64,000 bases of DNA from Zhengitettix transpicula (GCA_037074705.1 CM073591.1:183669432-183733431), one strand, 5' to 3'. Shown: positions 1 through 13,360, counted from the first letter of the stretch. Notes: generated from the sequence alone by a model not told the origin. Made by a program: numbers and translations.

Positions 1-425
1 TCGGATAAATATTTTTAGGGGTCAAAGATATTGATAGTGTTTCTACCAATGTTATCTGAATACAATTTTCATCCCCTACGCCCTGTAAAAAGGACACCCT
101 TCGGGTTTGGGGTGGAGATGCTTTACAGTAAAATAACGCGAATACAACCGAGATTGGAGTCAAATCAAAGGTTATGGAAGTCACTGTGTTTAGTTACGAC
201 ATTCAAATTGGCATTTACCCCTCAGATGCAGGAGCAGTGGGGTGAAAATTTTGGAACATGCAAACACGGCAGATATTTGCGTTGAAGAAATATTTTTCAG
301 AGTTAATTATAATGATTAGAGTTCGAGAAGCGTTACATAAAAATTGCGCAACAGCAGCCGAAATTGGAGTCATATCGGGGGTTATAGATAAATGACATCT
401 CGGGCAACGCCGGGCACCCAGCTAG
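1..425 (+). mobile_element. Helitron-like repeat, 3' portion
   Basis: The right edge carries a short hairpin-like motif (CGGGCAACGCCGGG) followed by CACCCAGCTAG, with the terminal CTAG at 422-425 and a T directly after it. A hairpin, then CTRR, then T is the classical 3' end of a Helitron, a rolling-circle transposon that inserts between A and T. The body resembles, in reverse complement, the repeats at 30.0-32.0 kb, for example the phrase about a 'gattggagtc' motif and the GC-rich pyrimidine block. No Rep/helicase coding sequence is visible, so this is a non-autonomous piece cut by the window edge. The family is inferred from the ends only. Confidence 0.5.
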
Positions 426-2722
426 TAGTTAATAATTACATAATATAATATTTTTTTTCTCTTCAACGAACACGGAAAGCAATCAAAGAATATTAAATCC
501 AGTGATGTCATGAAGTACTCGTATCAACCAGGAAGTCTTGAATCACAATAGTCTTGATTGGAGGTTTTTTCCATGAATATGTAATAGTACATTATAGTGG
601 TACGTGACAGTAGTATTGCTATCGCGAATGAAACTAATTTACCAGTTACTTAATTACATGAATATAGATAGCTAAAAATGTTCTTCTGATTAAGAAATTT
701 TTTCAATGGTTGATAGGTAGAATGGTGATTATGAATACAAATTTCCGTATCATAAAAATAAGACTATATTGTAAAAATAATGAAATAAATTAGTTTACAA
801 GTTTTCGGAGCCATTAAAATTTGAAAACTGGAAGAGCTTAAGGAAAACTTGTAAGTATTAATACAAAAATCTGAATTTTAAAATTTCATTTCTCTATACG
901 ATGAGAAGTTTGTTTCCATTTCAGTAATACGCTCAAAGAAATTGGTTTTAATGTCGAATTGAAATTTCTCTATTAAATTTCAGCTATTATAAGCCGTAGA
1001 CTGAAGTGTTCACGCCGTGGCTCTGCAAGTTAATTCCAAAAGCCGGTTTTATGATGACTTATTGTGTTGCCTTTATGATAAATGACGCTATTAACCTTGT
1101 CACCTAGATGTTAAGATCGGAAGTGAAATCATCAACGGAGAATTGGATCAACCGAAGTAATTGCCTTAATTTATATTCATAAGTTCTTACTGCGGAACGA
1201 AATGCAAAAGTTCAGTCTGGAAGCAAATGTGTTTGTCACTGAAGAGCTTCGCGAAGCAAAAAGTGTAACACCCGTTTTCTTTCCAACCTTCTTATATCAC
1301 ACTGTCGTGAATCTTGAGAGGTAAATAGGTAAGTTCGTGTCAGAAAGAAGGACAAAATACAGTAACAACTACTGAAGTCAGAATCTGACTATGGTGTTAA
1401 CTCAGGAAATGCTAATATGATTATACTGGAACACCGATATATGAAATTATTTGCTGTAAAGCAAATAATTATTGATTGATACAAGCCATTTGGAGGAAGA
1501 TTTCAATTAGGGTAACATCCGTGTCCCAACGTAAGCAAATTAGGCTTTGTCTGAACCTCATTAAATGAAGCACTCCAAGATTTTCCTCCAGAAATATATT
1601 TTTCTAGAACGTGAGTACAAATTTATTTACGCGAGCACATTAGTTAATAATAAAACATAGTAATAATGTGTTTAAGTTAAATTATGGATACAATATTTAT
1701 TTGTATAAGTCATTAGGAATTAAACGTTATTTAGTCAGAGAAGTGTCGAAAATTAAACTCATTTCAAAAAATTTTAATTTTCTATACTTTTCTATATATT
1801 TTTCATTGTCCGTTACGACAAATATTTTCATAAATTCAGACTTTCTTTATTAAGTGCAACAGATCGTTTGGATTAAAGCAGAATAGTGGTCAATGTAAAC
1901 TTGAAATTCAATGTTACACTAAAATTTTCAAATTATATTATCATATTACCAGTGAAGTAATAAATAATATTTAATCAGATTTTCGGTTTGCTCTTATCGG
2001 AAAAATTATTCTATTGAAACTGTATACTTAAAATACAAGATTTCGTTCCGAAATTCAACCTTGACATTATTTTGAGTCATGCAATAACTTGTCTTGGCGA
2101 AGGAATTGTTAATAATTTTGCGAAATAACCTAATATACGGTCCAGTTTTCAATTTTAATAAATTTAATTTTCTTTAAATCTTTCGTGTGGTTTATACCTG
2201 AAAAATTGAACACTTGCATAAAATTTTCCACAAGAATTTCCACAAAATTGTGTTATTCAAGGAACTTTCGGCTAAAGCCATAATGACCTTGATAGTTGTA
2301 AATATAAAACGTAGAAACGTAAAATTAAATGACGCAATACAATATATTATTAAATTCCCTGTAGAAAATAATTCCACTGATTTACAGTATAAAATAATTA
2401 AAATAATGTAAATCAGGAGAATTAATACTGATAAGTTACTATAGAGTACTTTAATTTAAGGTTTCCACTACTTTTTCTTTAACTTAGGCCAAGAAAATTG
2501 TATTTATTTTTGGGCCGAAAATCTTTGAATTATTTAATTTTGAACAAATACCAGTTGAAAAATTAGTACGAGGTTTTAGCTATCGACTGTTAAACCAGGG
2601 GTGAAAGAATTTAATAATTAAATAAATTCAAATAAAATAATCAATCCTATATAAATAATTAAATACTCTAAAGTATATTTTTAAATTGACCGATGAATCG
2701 TAAAATGATGATTCGGTATTGA
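426..2722. other. AT-rich DNA without recognised gene
   Basis: Short open frames of up to 65 codons occur at 1668-1853 and 2192-2411. They have low-complexity composition, lie in an AT-rich background and have no recognisable motifs, so I treat them as chance. A phrase at about 2688-2722 (CCGATGAATCG...GATTCGGTATTG) recurs at about 27,520-27,560 and belongs to an unnamed older repeat. Confidence 0.6.
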
Positions 2723-2838
2723 TTTTTTTTAGGGTAACAGGCTACATGAGGGTAATCCACATGGTTGCAACTCCCCTTTCAATAGCATAGGATGGGATCT
2801 GAAAGGGGGAGATGCGGAAGGGTAGAGAAAGGTAGCCA
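2723..2838 (-). mobile_element. RepA retroposon, 3'-end fragment
   Basis: On the minus strand this is the last ~110 bp of RepA, ending in the TACCCT + poly(A) tail seen here as a T run at 2723-2730. The 5' part is missing. It interrupts a sequence whose uninterrupted relative is at about 27,541-27,580, so the insertion is directly inferable. Its arms face the plus-strand copy at 2907-3008. Confidence 0.8.
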
Positions 2839-2906
2839 TGGTATAACAAATATAAAAATACTCTGTCATGTTTTTAACAGAGAGTTTGAAGTAAGCATTT
2901 TAATTG

Positions 2907-3008
2907 CCTCTACCCTTCCGCATCCTCCCTTTCAAATCCCTTCCTATGCTATTAAAGGGGAGTTGCCACCGAGTGGATTACCCTCATGTAGCCTTTTACC
3001 TAAAAAAA
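2907..3008 (+). mobile_element. RepA retroposon, 3'-end fragment
   Basis: This fragment starts in the CCTCTACCCTTCCGCATCC block and runs through CTCATGTAGCC to an A run. It is the mirror image of the fragment at 2723-2838, separated by about 70 bp, so the pair could form a roughly 100-bp stem. A third copy starts directly after its A tail. Confidence 0.8.
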
Positions 3009-3009
3009 G

Positions 3010-3356
3010 CCGCTATTCCTATTGGAATAGTCGGCTAGCTGCCGCCTAAACTGGTCAAGGCACGGCGAGGGAAAAGATGCGACCCCACAGCTAACTCCTC
3101 TCCCGCTATCGGAAGGGCGTGGGACAAGTACCAAATTCCCGACCTACCTGATGCATGTTTTTCTAGGGTTTTCCCTGCATCACTTTTAGGCGAAATGCCG
3201 GGTAGGATTCTTAAATCATAGCCCGGGGCCCTAGTTAACCCTTAACTACCTTTCCGCATCCCACCTTTCACTCCCTTTCCTATGCTATAAGAGGGGGGTT
3301 GCCACTATGTGGATTACCCTATACACAGCCTGTCTACACCTTTTTTTTAAAAAAAA
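3010..3356 (+). mobile_element. RepA retroposon, 5'-truncated copy
   Basis: It begins mid-element at CCGCTATTCC, continues through the internal RepA blocks (CTCCCGCTATCGGAAGG, GATGCA, TTTTCCCTGCAT, GGATTACCC) and ends in a mixed T/A tail. It belongs to the sub-type reading GCGACCCCACAG. The start lies immediately after the A tail of the preceding fragment, giving a head-to-tail pair. Confidence 0.85.
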
Positions 3357-6300
3357 GAAAAGAGTAAACAATAAAAACTAAAGATATTCATTACTATCCG
3401 TTAAACATAGATTTCGTGATGATAATGTGTATAGTAAATATATTATTTGCTGGATTATAAAGTGGTCTGGATCTACGCATAATAGCACGTTCTGGAAACG
3501 GGGTTTCTTATAAAGGATCGATATTTGCGGTTACATAAGTACTACGTACCTTGAGAACACGAAAAAAAAATGAAGTTTAAGCACGCAGCATATTGTTTCT
3601 TTTTATTCATAACCTGATGGCAAATTTACTTCTTGCTATTACCATTGACGTCACTGGAAATATGCATGACTCGCCGATTGAATGGAATGTCTGGCCTTTC
3701 AGTTGCAGATTTGAATGGTCTATAAATTGTACTTCGAAGTATCTGATTGACGTGAACATAATAAAATTATTTCAAGGTTTAGTGCATGATTATGCGTGGA
3801 TTTACGTACATGGAAGTGCAAATTATCACAATTAAGTATTTGTAATTCTTGCAATTAAACACAAAAAATTGTTCTAAACTTAACATGGACATTAGAGATC
3901 TGTATTATGTTTTTAACAATAAAAATAATATTTCATCTTACCTTAATATGAAAATTTTAAAAATTAACTTCTCTGTCAGTAAACATAAACACTTTTTTCT
4001 TTACTAAGTCGGTTCCTCACGTTTGTCACGTCAATACACGAGACGATGAAAATGATTCGCCCGACTGCCGAAACAGATCGTGATAATGACATAACAACCT
4101 CGGCATAAATGCAGAGTGTTTCGCATAAACATTTTTACAGACTGTGCGATACGGGAAGATGCTAGGCGATGTGCCTGAAATGCTGCAGATTATTTGTATT
4201 AAAGCGGAAGATATACCCTCAGAAATTATAACTCATCGTTTAAGAAGAAAATTTTTATAGAAATTATATAAATTACAATTTAAACACACGCATATAATTT
4301 ATTTTATGTGAATAATAACGCATAATAATGTATGATACGAAATACCAATTGAAAATACACTAGTGTCGCACAACACATATACTGTCAAGTATAAAACGTA
4401 CACAAGAGCACTCTGCCTGAATTTATACGTTATAATACAGATAATGTGAACATTGTGCAAACCAGTTAGTCATAATAAAATAATAAGTCATTTTGTAATA
4501 TTCTTACACTCATCATAAATTATTATAAACAGAAATTTGCAATAAAGAAAAAAATTAACGAAAACAGAAGAAGATTTACAGTGAAACGTACCCTCATATT
4601 ATAATCGCATTTGAAGGCAGTTTTATAACACAATGTGAGTATATGAATAATATCGCAAATATGAGAGAGTAAAAATATAACCAGATATTCTTAATGATCA
4701 GGGTTTTAGAAACTCATCTAAATTTATAATTATTTCCTCCCTCGCGATACTTGCATTCAAGCTTTTTATGTCTACTCAACATATTAGAAACTTAGTGACT
4801 TACAAAAGCAAGTTCCCTGAACAATCGGAGGTGACATATTAGTTAATCTTTCATCTAACATAATCACATAGGTTTCATATGATCTAATAATTAAAATTAC
4901 ATCGAACCTCCACTTTGGCCCTCGAATTATTTAATCTTTTAATTTTTATGAGAAAATAATAATTCAACTACTTAAGAAGGTATTACTGTATAGTGAATGA
5001 ACCTAATTTTTTCATTTATACTTTTATACTTCGGTCACATAAAATTCAGAATAAAAGTTAATAATATATATTTATACAATTTTAAATCATATTAACATTA
5101 GTGAATATAAATATCAATCCTGGGTAATTCATACAGGCTGGGAAGCTATTGTGAGTATGTTTTATATCAATTCTGACGGTATTCTGCAAACAATTTGAAG
5201 TACTTGTAAACAGAAGCCAGTTCCCAAACATAGATGTCTTTACCGATTCCGGATTGTCCTTAGGGGTTCAAACGGTAAAGTTTCCTGCTTCCTATGTTGT
5301 TATCCTCCACGTCCTTTGTATAACAATTCGAAGTCTTTAGTTTTTAACTTCAACCTCTTCTGCCGCCAACCTCCATCGCATCATCTTGAAATACCCCCAC
5401 GCTTTTGAAAACTCAGTGATGTGTAACTTACTCCTGAACCCCCTGTAACTTTTAGTTTCGGTCCAATACAAGTTACGTTCCGATTATAATTATAATAAAC
5501 TGCCAATTACAATAGTTATGATAATAAATTAATAATAATAATAATTAAACACCAAATATAATAAAAATATTAAAAATGAATGGGGAAAATATAAACATTC
5601 AGTACATAGCTTAAGTAGCATAGTTATTACACGCACTTAGCCATAAAATATTTTTGACTTCATTTATCATGTCTAAGCAAATTCGGACGATTTCAATGTG
5701 CCAACGTAATGTTAAAATCAAAATTTACAGGATTTATGAGCCTCCAATTCTTTTTGTCAAAATGGCTTATTTCTGACATTTAACTGGCTTCAATTAAAGT
5801 CAGTATAATCTATGATAATTTGTATTCATATATCTATAAATTAATAATTTTGTCTCTAAGCTCCTCTTAAAGGTCAACTTCAGGATGAAAAATGTGTTTC
5901 TAATAAATGTTAATTTAAATGTTTTTCGGCTCTCCATTTCTCGAATTTAACTTAATTTCTTAGCTATTTAACCTTTTAGGAAAAGTTCAGTCTTTCGAGA
6001 ATGAATCAGGTAAACGCATGATCCAAACATATAATTTCTACAAATCACATACTTAGTTCATTGGACCAGCACTATGCTTGAAGAGAAGGAGCAAGATCGT
6101 CGCTCAGCGTCGGGAAGGGTGACAGAAGGATTAAGGGTACTCTGGTCGCTCTGAGCACGGTCACTCATCGCACGACACCTGATGTGTGCAGGATAAATGC
6201 CCGCAGTTCCGACTCGGCAGTGCAAAGCTCACACTGTGGTTCATGGTCGTAACTGTCTCATGAATAATCTGAAAATGAATCAATTTTAATGTCGAATATT

Positions 6301-9109
6301 ATGAACTCTTTCTCCTCTTTGTCAAAAACTCCGTCAGCCACACTGATGCCGCTTCCGTGCCTCTCTATGTCGACTGCTCAATTAAAAATAATTTCTAGGA
6401 TCCGCAGCGAAAACTTGATAAATTACAATTGATTAAAATATCGTATAGTCAAATATATTTTTCAAGAAAGCTCTTGCTGAACCGAATGCCTCGATTCTTG
6501 GCATCAGATGATTACGTAATACAATAATGTATCACCACGGAACACCATTATTTTGCAAGAGTTGAGAAAAATGAGATAAAATTCGATGTTTTCTGATCAC
6601 TACACATAGGCTGTGTAACATGTAAATGTAATTTTTTTTTAATATTAAATGAATTTATTTCCTTATATCAACAAAGATATGTCGTAGGATTCTCCGCAAC
6701 GTATGTGAAGCATAGTTAAAAAAATAATATATAAGCAAGATTCGTTTAATGTTAAAGGTAACAGCCAAATTATAAAAGTTATTTAATTGAATTTTGAGAT
6801 ATATATGTTATCTCTAATTCAAGTTATACTAAACATAAATACCTAGTTATTTCTCAAATACCATTTTAATCTGTAGGCAATCTGAATGGACCATTTTTCA
6901 ATACTGACAACTGAGCACTCAACGTTAATGATATTTTGTTGTGAAATTGAATTATAGATAAAATGTTTTTATCCGTACGGGTCTGTCGAAAATTAAATTA
7001 AATTTCAGATAAAGAGAACTGCAGAAATACTAAAAAAAATTGAAAAATGATTCCATTGTTCATTTGATAAGAAGAAAAGTGCTTCTGAAACTTACAAGCG
7101 ACTAATTTAATTCAAATTGTAAATATGTTGGACGAATGCTTTGTATTAAAAGTTTGAATGAAATTTTAAATTGGTTAAGATACTTTGATTCTTTCTCAAA
7201 TCACTTTGTAACATTTTTAGAAGTAAAATTCTGACTAATTCAAATAATACGTTATATATATTTATTTCAGGGCCTGTTATGTTAAATAAAGAATATTATT
7301 TTTGGCATATGTGCAAACAGATTATATCCAATTACTTAATTTAATTCTTAGTCTTAATTCAAGTTATTTATATATTCCTATTAGCAATGATGCGCGAGAA
7401 TTATTATTAAACTTTTGAACTATAAAAGAGACACATAAAATCTGTATTTTTTTTGTAAATTACCCTTGACTAATCATGGAATAATATATTGTCTAACGTG
7501 AAAATAAGCCATTGGTAGAGTAGTTAGGGCAGAACAAAGGTACGACGTAATATATGCCGACGTATATAGTTTCTACAGGGAAATAGCAATATATCTAAGG
7601 TGTCAATAGTACTTCTCAGAATTCAGTTACGTAATGATTTCGCAAATATATCAATTATTATACACTGTAAATTACACGTTTCATTCTACTCGACGCTGCA
7701 GTTGTGATGCCATAGGAATATTTAAACTGTCATAAAATTATATAACTCGAATGCACATGAAGATAACACAGTACAACAATTAAACACAGAATTTATTATT
7801 TTTTAATTCAAGTTAGCCTCAATCAGTAGCTCGTTAGTGGCAGTTTAGAGTGGAAATACTACGTTGAGAAATTGATATTACGTGTTGAGGGATACGTCAC
7901 ATTATTACGTAAATCTTGAAATTTTCTCAAGAACAATGATAAATAAAAAAGACGTACGTTCTGATAATATTTAACTTAAACAATAATGTTTTGGACAATT
8001 TCACAGCTTGAAACTAAAGAATAACCATTTTTACGAAACTTTCGTAAACTACGATGTAGCACTACATTTTTTCAATAAAAAATTAAATCGACCTGTAAAC
8101 AAATATGTATGGAACATGCAACACAACTTAGTTAATTTCAAGGCAAATTGACAGACGTCACAGTTGTAATAAAATTGATGCATCCTGTGGCTTGTAAAAC
8201 ATCGCACCATTCGTACGAAAATTGCGGTGACCCTGTAAGTAAATAACTATAAATAAAAATTTATCTGCTTCTCGTTAAAATAGAAATATAAAAGAAAGAT
8301 TTTACAAATAAAATAATAACATCTAAGGACGGAATAAATTCAAAATAAAATAACTAAATATTGTGTTAAATAATAATAAAAAACGATTTATGAAATTGCA
8401 ACCACCATGACAGTTGCAGACGTTATTTCAAGGTCATATTAATCTAATTTCGGTTCTTTTTTATTTATAGATTACTGACCGGTGTTGTCCAATTTTTCAC
8501 TGGAAAATGAATTTCTTATCTAAAATATGACATTTTTAATATACTATGATTATTCCCTTCCCATTAATTAGCATACAGACGCGAGCTGAACGAGTGATTT
8601 GATCGGCTACGGAATTGCCACTGTTCGTCTCAGCTGCGTTACGAGTTCTACACAAATAACTCCACTTTTGGCCTAAATAACCGTTTTAAATGCTGATGGA
8701 GACAGAATTTAATCGCCATTTTGAAAGTTACTATTGAGGAAAAAACTACGAATAAGTTGAAAATGTCTGTCATGTTATTATTTTCCATACACTCGGAGCA
8801 ACGGAATCCACTTCAATCGAATTTTGAACATTTTATAAATAACCATATCTCGACGATATATTACCACTATTGATGTCAGTAACCACGACATTAATCAGGG
8901 AATATTTTGCCAATTCACTATATAACCAACCGACAACAGCTTAGCTTCGAATTTTGTTTGGCACATTTACGTATTTATGTACCTCTCCCCGACCTAACCC
9001 ATCGGTATCTAACTGCAAATAAATCAGGTTGATGGCTGACGGTACTTTAACAACTCTGAAACAAGAGTGTCTAAAAACACGCCGAATTAAAAGTTAAAAA
9101 TAATCGCTA
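3357..9109. other. AT-rich DNA without recognised gene
   Basis: Nearly 6 kb of AT-rich sequence contains no open frame above 80 codons and no recognisable transposon domain. A patch of more balanced composition at about 6060-6400 is the only compositional break. It has no motif I recognise and could be a remnant of a repeat or an exon; nothing in it supports a call. Confidence 0.5.
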
Positions 9110-10085
9110 ACTTAATAAAAAAAACTCCTGGTACCTTTTTGAAGTAAAGAAATACAACATTTAATGAAGCAGAAACCAAAATATAGCTGGTACCCTAAGA
9201 AAATAAAAGATTCAACAGGTTACATACGACAGTAAAAAATACTACATGTAAAATTTTGTTAATCACGTCCACCTCCAGGGCGAGGAACATAAAATTTCAT
9301 TGAACACCATGATTAATGCGAGAATTGAATTCAGCGGTTTCTCTAACCCGGTAGACACCAATTGCCGTCTTGCATTATTTTTTATTTAAAAAAATACCAC
9401 CACTCGTACGGGTGCTCCTTTTGTAGTTGAAATTAGATATTTAAAACTTCTACAATGCCATTATAAAATTCAGGGACCATGAAAACGATTTATTCGACGA
9501 TAATAATGGCCTTTTAGGAAGGTCTTAAATTATACCCGCTCCATCCCCACCACTAGAGGCGGTAGGTATGTTTTTCCGCGCAGTGTTTGTTCGTGGATCG
9601 TAAGTAACATGTTTATAATGTATGGTAGAAATTTGTTTGCGCATTTAAGATTGTATTCAAAAATTTGTTTCAACCCCTTCCATCCACAATTCTACGGGTT
9701 GAACTACATCTTAAACAGGATGGTAAATGTCATAATTAAACCCAGTGACTTCCATAAAACCAGATTCAATACAAGTCTCGTTTGCTTACTCATTACTTTA
9801 ATGTAACGGCCTTTCTCCCACTTCCTCCCCCTCCCCCTCGCAGCTAGGGGTTCAACTACAACTTGACTGAAATAGAGAATGTCAGAATTAAACTCATGGA
9901 CTTCTATAACCCTGGATTTGACACCAATCTCAGTTATTTCACATTATTTTTTAATAAATCACCTCCTCCATTATTGGTGATTTAAGGAGTTGAAATTAAT
10001 CTGTAGAAGAAAAATACTACTATTCTCATCGAACCCGTAAACGTATTATTTGACATTATTATCATCAGTTTTAGCAAAATTCCAG
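9110..10085 (-). mobile_element. Helitron-like repeat, internal part, degraded
   Basis: It contains the CTCCTGGTACCTTTTT minisatellite unit at about 9127-9145 and another GGTACCCTAAG unit near 9190. These are followed by the family's recurring blocks: a C-rich run, GGTTGAACTAC..., 'cataattaaac' and 'gattt-gacaccaatctcag'. The blocks appear about three times between 9240 and 10,080, so tandem or merged copies are likely. No coding capacity is seen. The 5' and 3' ends were not located, so the class is assigned only by resemblance to the copies at 30 and 33 kb. Confidence 0.4.
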
Positions 10086-10262
10086 CCCCGCTCACGCCTT
10101 AGACGTTTTCTAATGCTACGAAAGGCCGCCACAAACCTTGGCTTTCTAGCGCACAACATCTCACAAAAGTTTTATTGCAACAGAATGAATGGTTTAAGAA
10201 TATACAGACATACTTACAGTCATTTTTAAAAACATAGATTTTAGAAACACAACTTAATATAT

Positions 10263-10525
10263 ACCCTCTCCCGTCATCGGAAGGGCGTGGGACAAGTACC
10301 CTATGCCCGACCTACCCGATGCAGGTTTTTCTAAGGTTTTCCCTGCATTTCTTTAGGCGAATGCCGGGTAGGATCCTTAAAATATAGCCCGGGGGCCCTA
10401 GTTAACCCTTGGCTACCTTCCTCTACCCTTCCGCATCCCCTCTTTCAAATCCCTTCCTATGCTATTAAAGGGGAGTTGCCCTAAGTGGATTACCCTCATG
10501 TAGCCTGTTGCCCTAAAAAAAAAAA
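10263..10525 (+). mobile_element. RepA retroposon, 5'-truncated copy
   Basis: It starts at CTCTCCCGTCATCGG and runs to TGTTGCCCT + A11. About the last 260 bp of the family are present. 5' truncation with an intact poly(A) end is what LINE-driven target-primed reverse transcription leaves. Confidence 0.9.
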
Positions 10526-11396
10526 TAATTGCTATTTTTATCTAAAATTGGAAATTGTTCCAATATAGAATATGGTTGGGGCTCAAGATATTTATTCGAT
10601 TGTATTGGTCGTATAAAAGTTTGATATGTTCAGAGTGATGGATGTTTTAATTTCTTCTGTCTACCTAGATGAACTTAAATTGCTATGCAACATTATTTAG
10701 TTTTTCAACAATATTTTCTTAATTATGTATATTGACGGATAATAGATTGATTTCCTGGTTAGTTGAATTTTATGAGATTTAAAAATGTTCTGAATTTATA
10801 CTCTACATACTAAAAGAATTAACTTTTAGGAAATAAATATATTAGTGACTTATAAGATAACAAGAAGGGATGTATACCAGTAACTACTTTCAATAATTAA
10901 GGTCTCGGCGAAAAAAAGGTCGGGTATTTAATTTTTTTTCCAACTTGTATATGTAGTGGCCATTAGTAAAACTTCAAGTTTTTTTTTAGCAATTATCAGT
11001 GGACTTTTAAAACCATATCAGGCGTTGGAAAGAGAACTAAATTCTTTATAACTGATGACTAGAATTAAGACAAGTTACATTATTTTCTAAAAGGACGTAA
11101 AACGTCGTAAATTTGACAAACGACTTTTTACCACTTTTTTGAACGAATTTCTAACTCGAATACATAACTAAATGCAGAATTTTATGCCCTTTAATATATC
11201 ACCTGAACATTAGATTCAAAACAATGCTTCATGTTTTTGATATTAGCGAGAAACTGAAAAAAGGTGCAAAATTTCGTGGTTTTTAGCCCACAGATAGTTT
11301 CACCCAGGCCTTTTGAATTGTAAAACTTGGTTTTTCACAGTCGTTACAAGTTGGGAAAAACTACCCGACCTTTTGAGCGGTAAGATGTATATATGT
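10526..11396. other. AT-rich DNA without recognised gene
   Basis: Nothing recognised. The sequence is AT-rich with several poly(T) runs. The 60-odd codon frames that begin near 11,313 owe their length to the adjoining GC-rich RepA copy. Confidence 0.5.
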
Positions 11397-11825
11397 GTTC
11401 CCACAAGCCGGGGCACCTCGGCCTGTTTTGAGAGGTCTATGTTCCGGGGTCACAGACGTTGGGCATACGGTAAGAGTTGTCCGCTATTCCCATTGGAATA
11501 GTCGGCCAGCTGCCTCCTAAACTGGTCGAGGCACGGAGAAGGGAATGCTGCGTCCCCACAGAAAACCCCTCTCCCGCTATCGGAAGGGCGTGGGACAAGT
11601 ACCCAATGCCCGACCTACCCGATGCAGGTTTTTCTAGGGTTTTCCCTGTATTTCTTTAGGCTAATGCCAGGTAGGATCCTTAAAATATAGCCCGGGGGCC
11701 CTAGTTAACCCTTGGCTACCTTCCTCTACCCTTCCGCATCCCCCCTTTCAAATCCCTTCCTATGCTATTAAAGGGGAGTTGCCCAATGTGGATCACCCTC
11801 AATTAGCTTGTTGCCCTAAAAATAA
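11397..11825 (+). mobile_element. RepA retroposon, nearly full-length without head
   Basis: It begins at GTTCCCACAAGCC and contains all downstream RepA blocks to TTGCCCTAAAAATAAAA. The 5' head with the CTGCGAGAG palindrome is missing. It is the GCGTCCCCACAG sub-type. The open 60-codon stretch inside recurs in other copies by descent and is not evidence for a protein. Confidence 0.9.
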
Positions 11826-12109
11826 AAGATGATGTATATATCAACTGGGCTGATGTACCAATTGAAAATTTCAAAAGAGAATTTAAGATATTCTGTAGAA
11901 GGGAAGGAATTATAGAGTATAAACGCGAAGAACTTATAGAACATAGATGAAGTCACCTGTGAGGGTGGATTGCGTAAATTCTGCAGTCTTCAATAAGAAC
12001 GGGACGAAAAGTTTGAAAGGGTAAGGAAAATTTACAGTACATCCTGAAAACCGGGTTTACATCCTATGATGTTATATATAATTGTCATAATTTATAAATA
12101 TATATACAG

Positions 12110-12385
12110 CAAAAAATTGTTATTAAATTAATGAATAATAAATATAGGCAATTTACACAAAAAAAGTGATAATAAAAATACCACACAACGTTTCTGGGAT
12201 CCTTGTACCTTTCGTCAGGTGCGAAGATGAGCCTAGACCGACACAACTGCACTTGTCAGTTGACAAAACCCAAAAGCGACGAAAACGCAACGACAACGGG
12301 AGAGCCTAAGGATTAGCGTAACAATAAATGAACAACGACAATGGGAAAACAAAAGGTTCAGCGTAATAATAAGGGATCATAGCAA
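12110..12385 (-). mobile_element. Penelope-like element 3' untranslated end
   Basis: On the minus strand, this follows the stop codon of the GIY-YIG remnant and includes a palindromic-arm motif (ACTGCAGTTGTGTCG-like) at 12,237-12,262. A hammerhead-like core follows: CTGACGA (12,212-12,218), a variable stem region, then AGAAACG (12,189-12,195). It then runs into a tail reading TATTTTTATTATCACTT. The same order recurs at 17.97-18.08, 29.0-29.1 and 59.1-59.2 kb. Hammerhead motifs are known from PLEs. Here the core fits CUGANGA...GAAA, but stem II pairing is weak, so activity is not implied. Confidence 0.65.
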
Positions 12386-12875
12386 TTATTGAGTTTCATT
12401 GTGTCTGTTTGTGATGTTAGATTTAATGTGAAGCATCTCTGAAATGAACCTGGTGTCAATGTCTAAAATCTTAGCATTTTTCCAATCAAATGTATGTTTA
12501 GAATTGATGATATGTTTGGATACTACAGATTGTTCATCGATGGGAAGTTTGATATTAGACATATGTTCCTTAATACGTGTATTAAGGGAACGTTTTGTTT
12601 GTCCTATGGAACAGGAATTACAATTAGAGCAAGAGATTTTGTAAACAACACAATGTTTCCTGTAGGTGTCAAACCCTTAAGTGATTTTTAATCAAGTAGG
12701 AAAGATTATTAGTGGATCTGTAAATGATGGATATTTGATATTCTTTGAATATTTGGATAAATTTGTGATGTAGAAATTTGTAATACGAGAGTACCAGAAA
12801 AAATTGGATTGTTTGGGGACGATTAAGAGTAGGATATTGAATTTGGTTCAATCTGCTGTTTATGTGTTTCATAAT
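12386..12875 (-). pseudogene. Penelope-like retroelement: C-terminal RT and GIY-YIG endonuclease remnant
   Basis: PLEs encode a reverse transcriptase fused to a GIY-YIG endonuclease that nicks the target. Two minus-strand frames make up this fragment. The upstream one (12,669-12,872) has the linker after RT, with SYYKFLHHKFIQIFKEYQI and the 'IIYRSTNNL' block. The downstream one (stop at 12,386-12,388) reads VVYKISCSNCNSCSIGQ, then QTKRSLNTRIKEHMSN, SVVSKH and HTFDWKNAKILD, which is the standard PLE endonuclease order: Cys pair, Y-I-G (here S-I-G), T-K-R-L-R-EH, and the H-F-W-A-I-L region. The frames differ, so there is at least one indel near 12,680, and the RT core upstream is missing. The tail continues into the PLE 3' end at 12,110-12,385. 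A broken, inactive copy; family identity is secure. Confidence 0.88.
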
Positions 12876-12899
12876 AAAATTTAAAGGGTACTCATTCGA

Positions 12900-13360
12900 G
12901 ATTATTTTATTTTTTAATTCATAGCGAATATTATTATGACAATATTATTAACGGAATATCTGAAATAATCGCTGGAAGCACAGTTTTCTTTGCTGATTCT
13001 TACATTTACTTTACTACAGTTATTTACTAATATTCCAGACATTATCATCGGTATTTGAAACAAATATTATGTTTTCAAAAATATTACAAATATCGTTGTT
13101 ATATTAACAACGGCATGGCTGCTACTTTCTGGCGCCTTTAATTCCCCTTCAGATATCTCCTATACTACAAGTTGATTCATGTTCAATTATGGGACATTAA
13201 AACCGCAAAAAATAATAGAAGTAGAGAGCTCCACGTACTGCAGCGGTATGATTATCTTTCCACAATTACTATTTCTAAATTACACCTGGTGTTCGACTAA
13301 GGTTATGAAATACAGAACATATTACACAATTGGCTTATGAATTACCGTAACATAATAGTT
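12900..13360. other. AT-rich DNA without recognised gene
   Basis: No gene or repeat recognised. The final 16 bases (CCGTAACATAATAGTT, 13,345-13,360) are repeated imperfectly on the far side of the fold-back insertion that follows. Confidence 0.4.
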
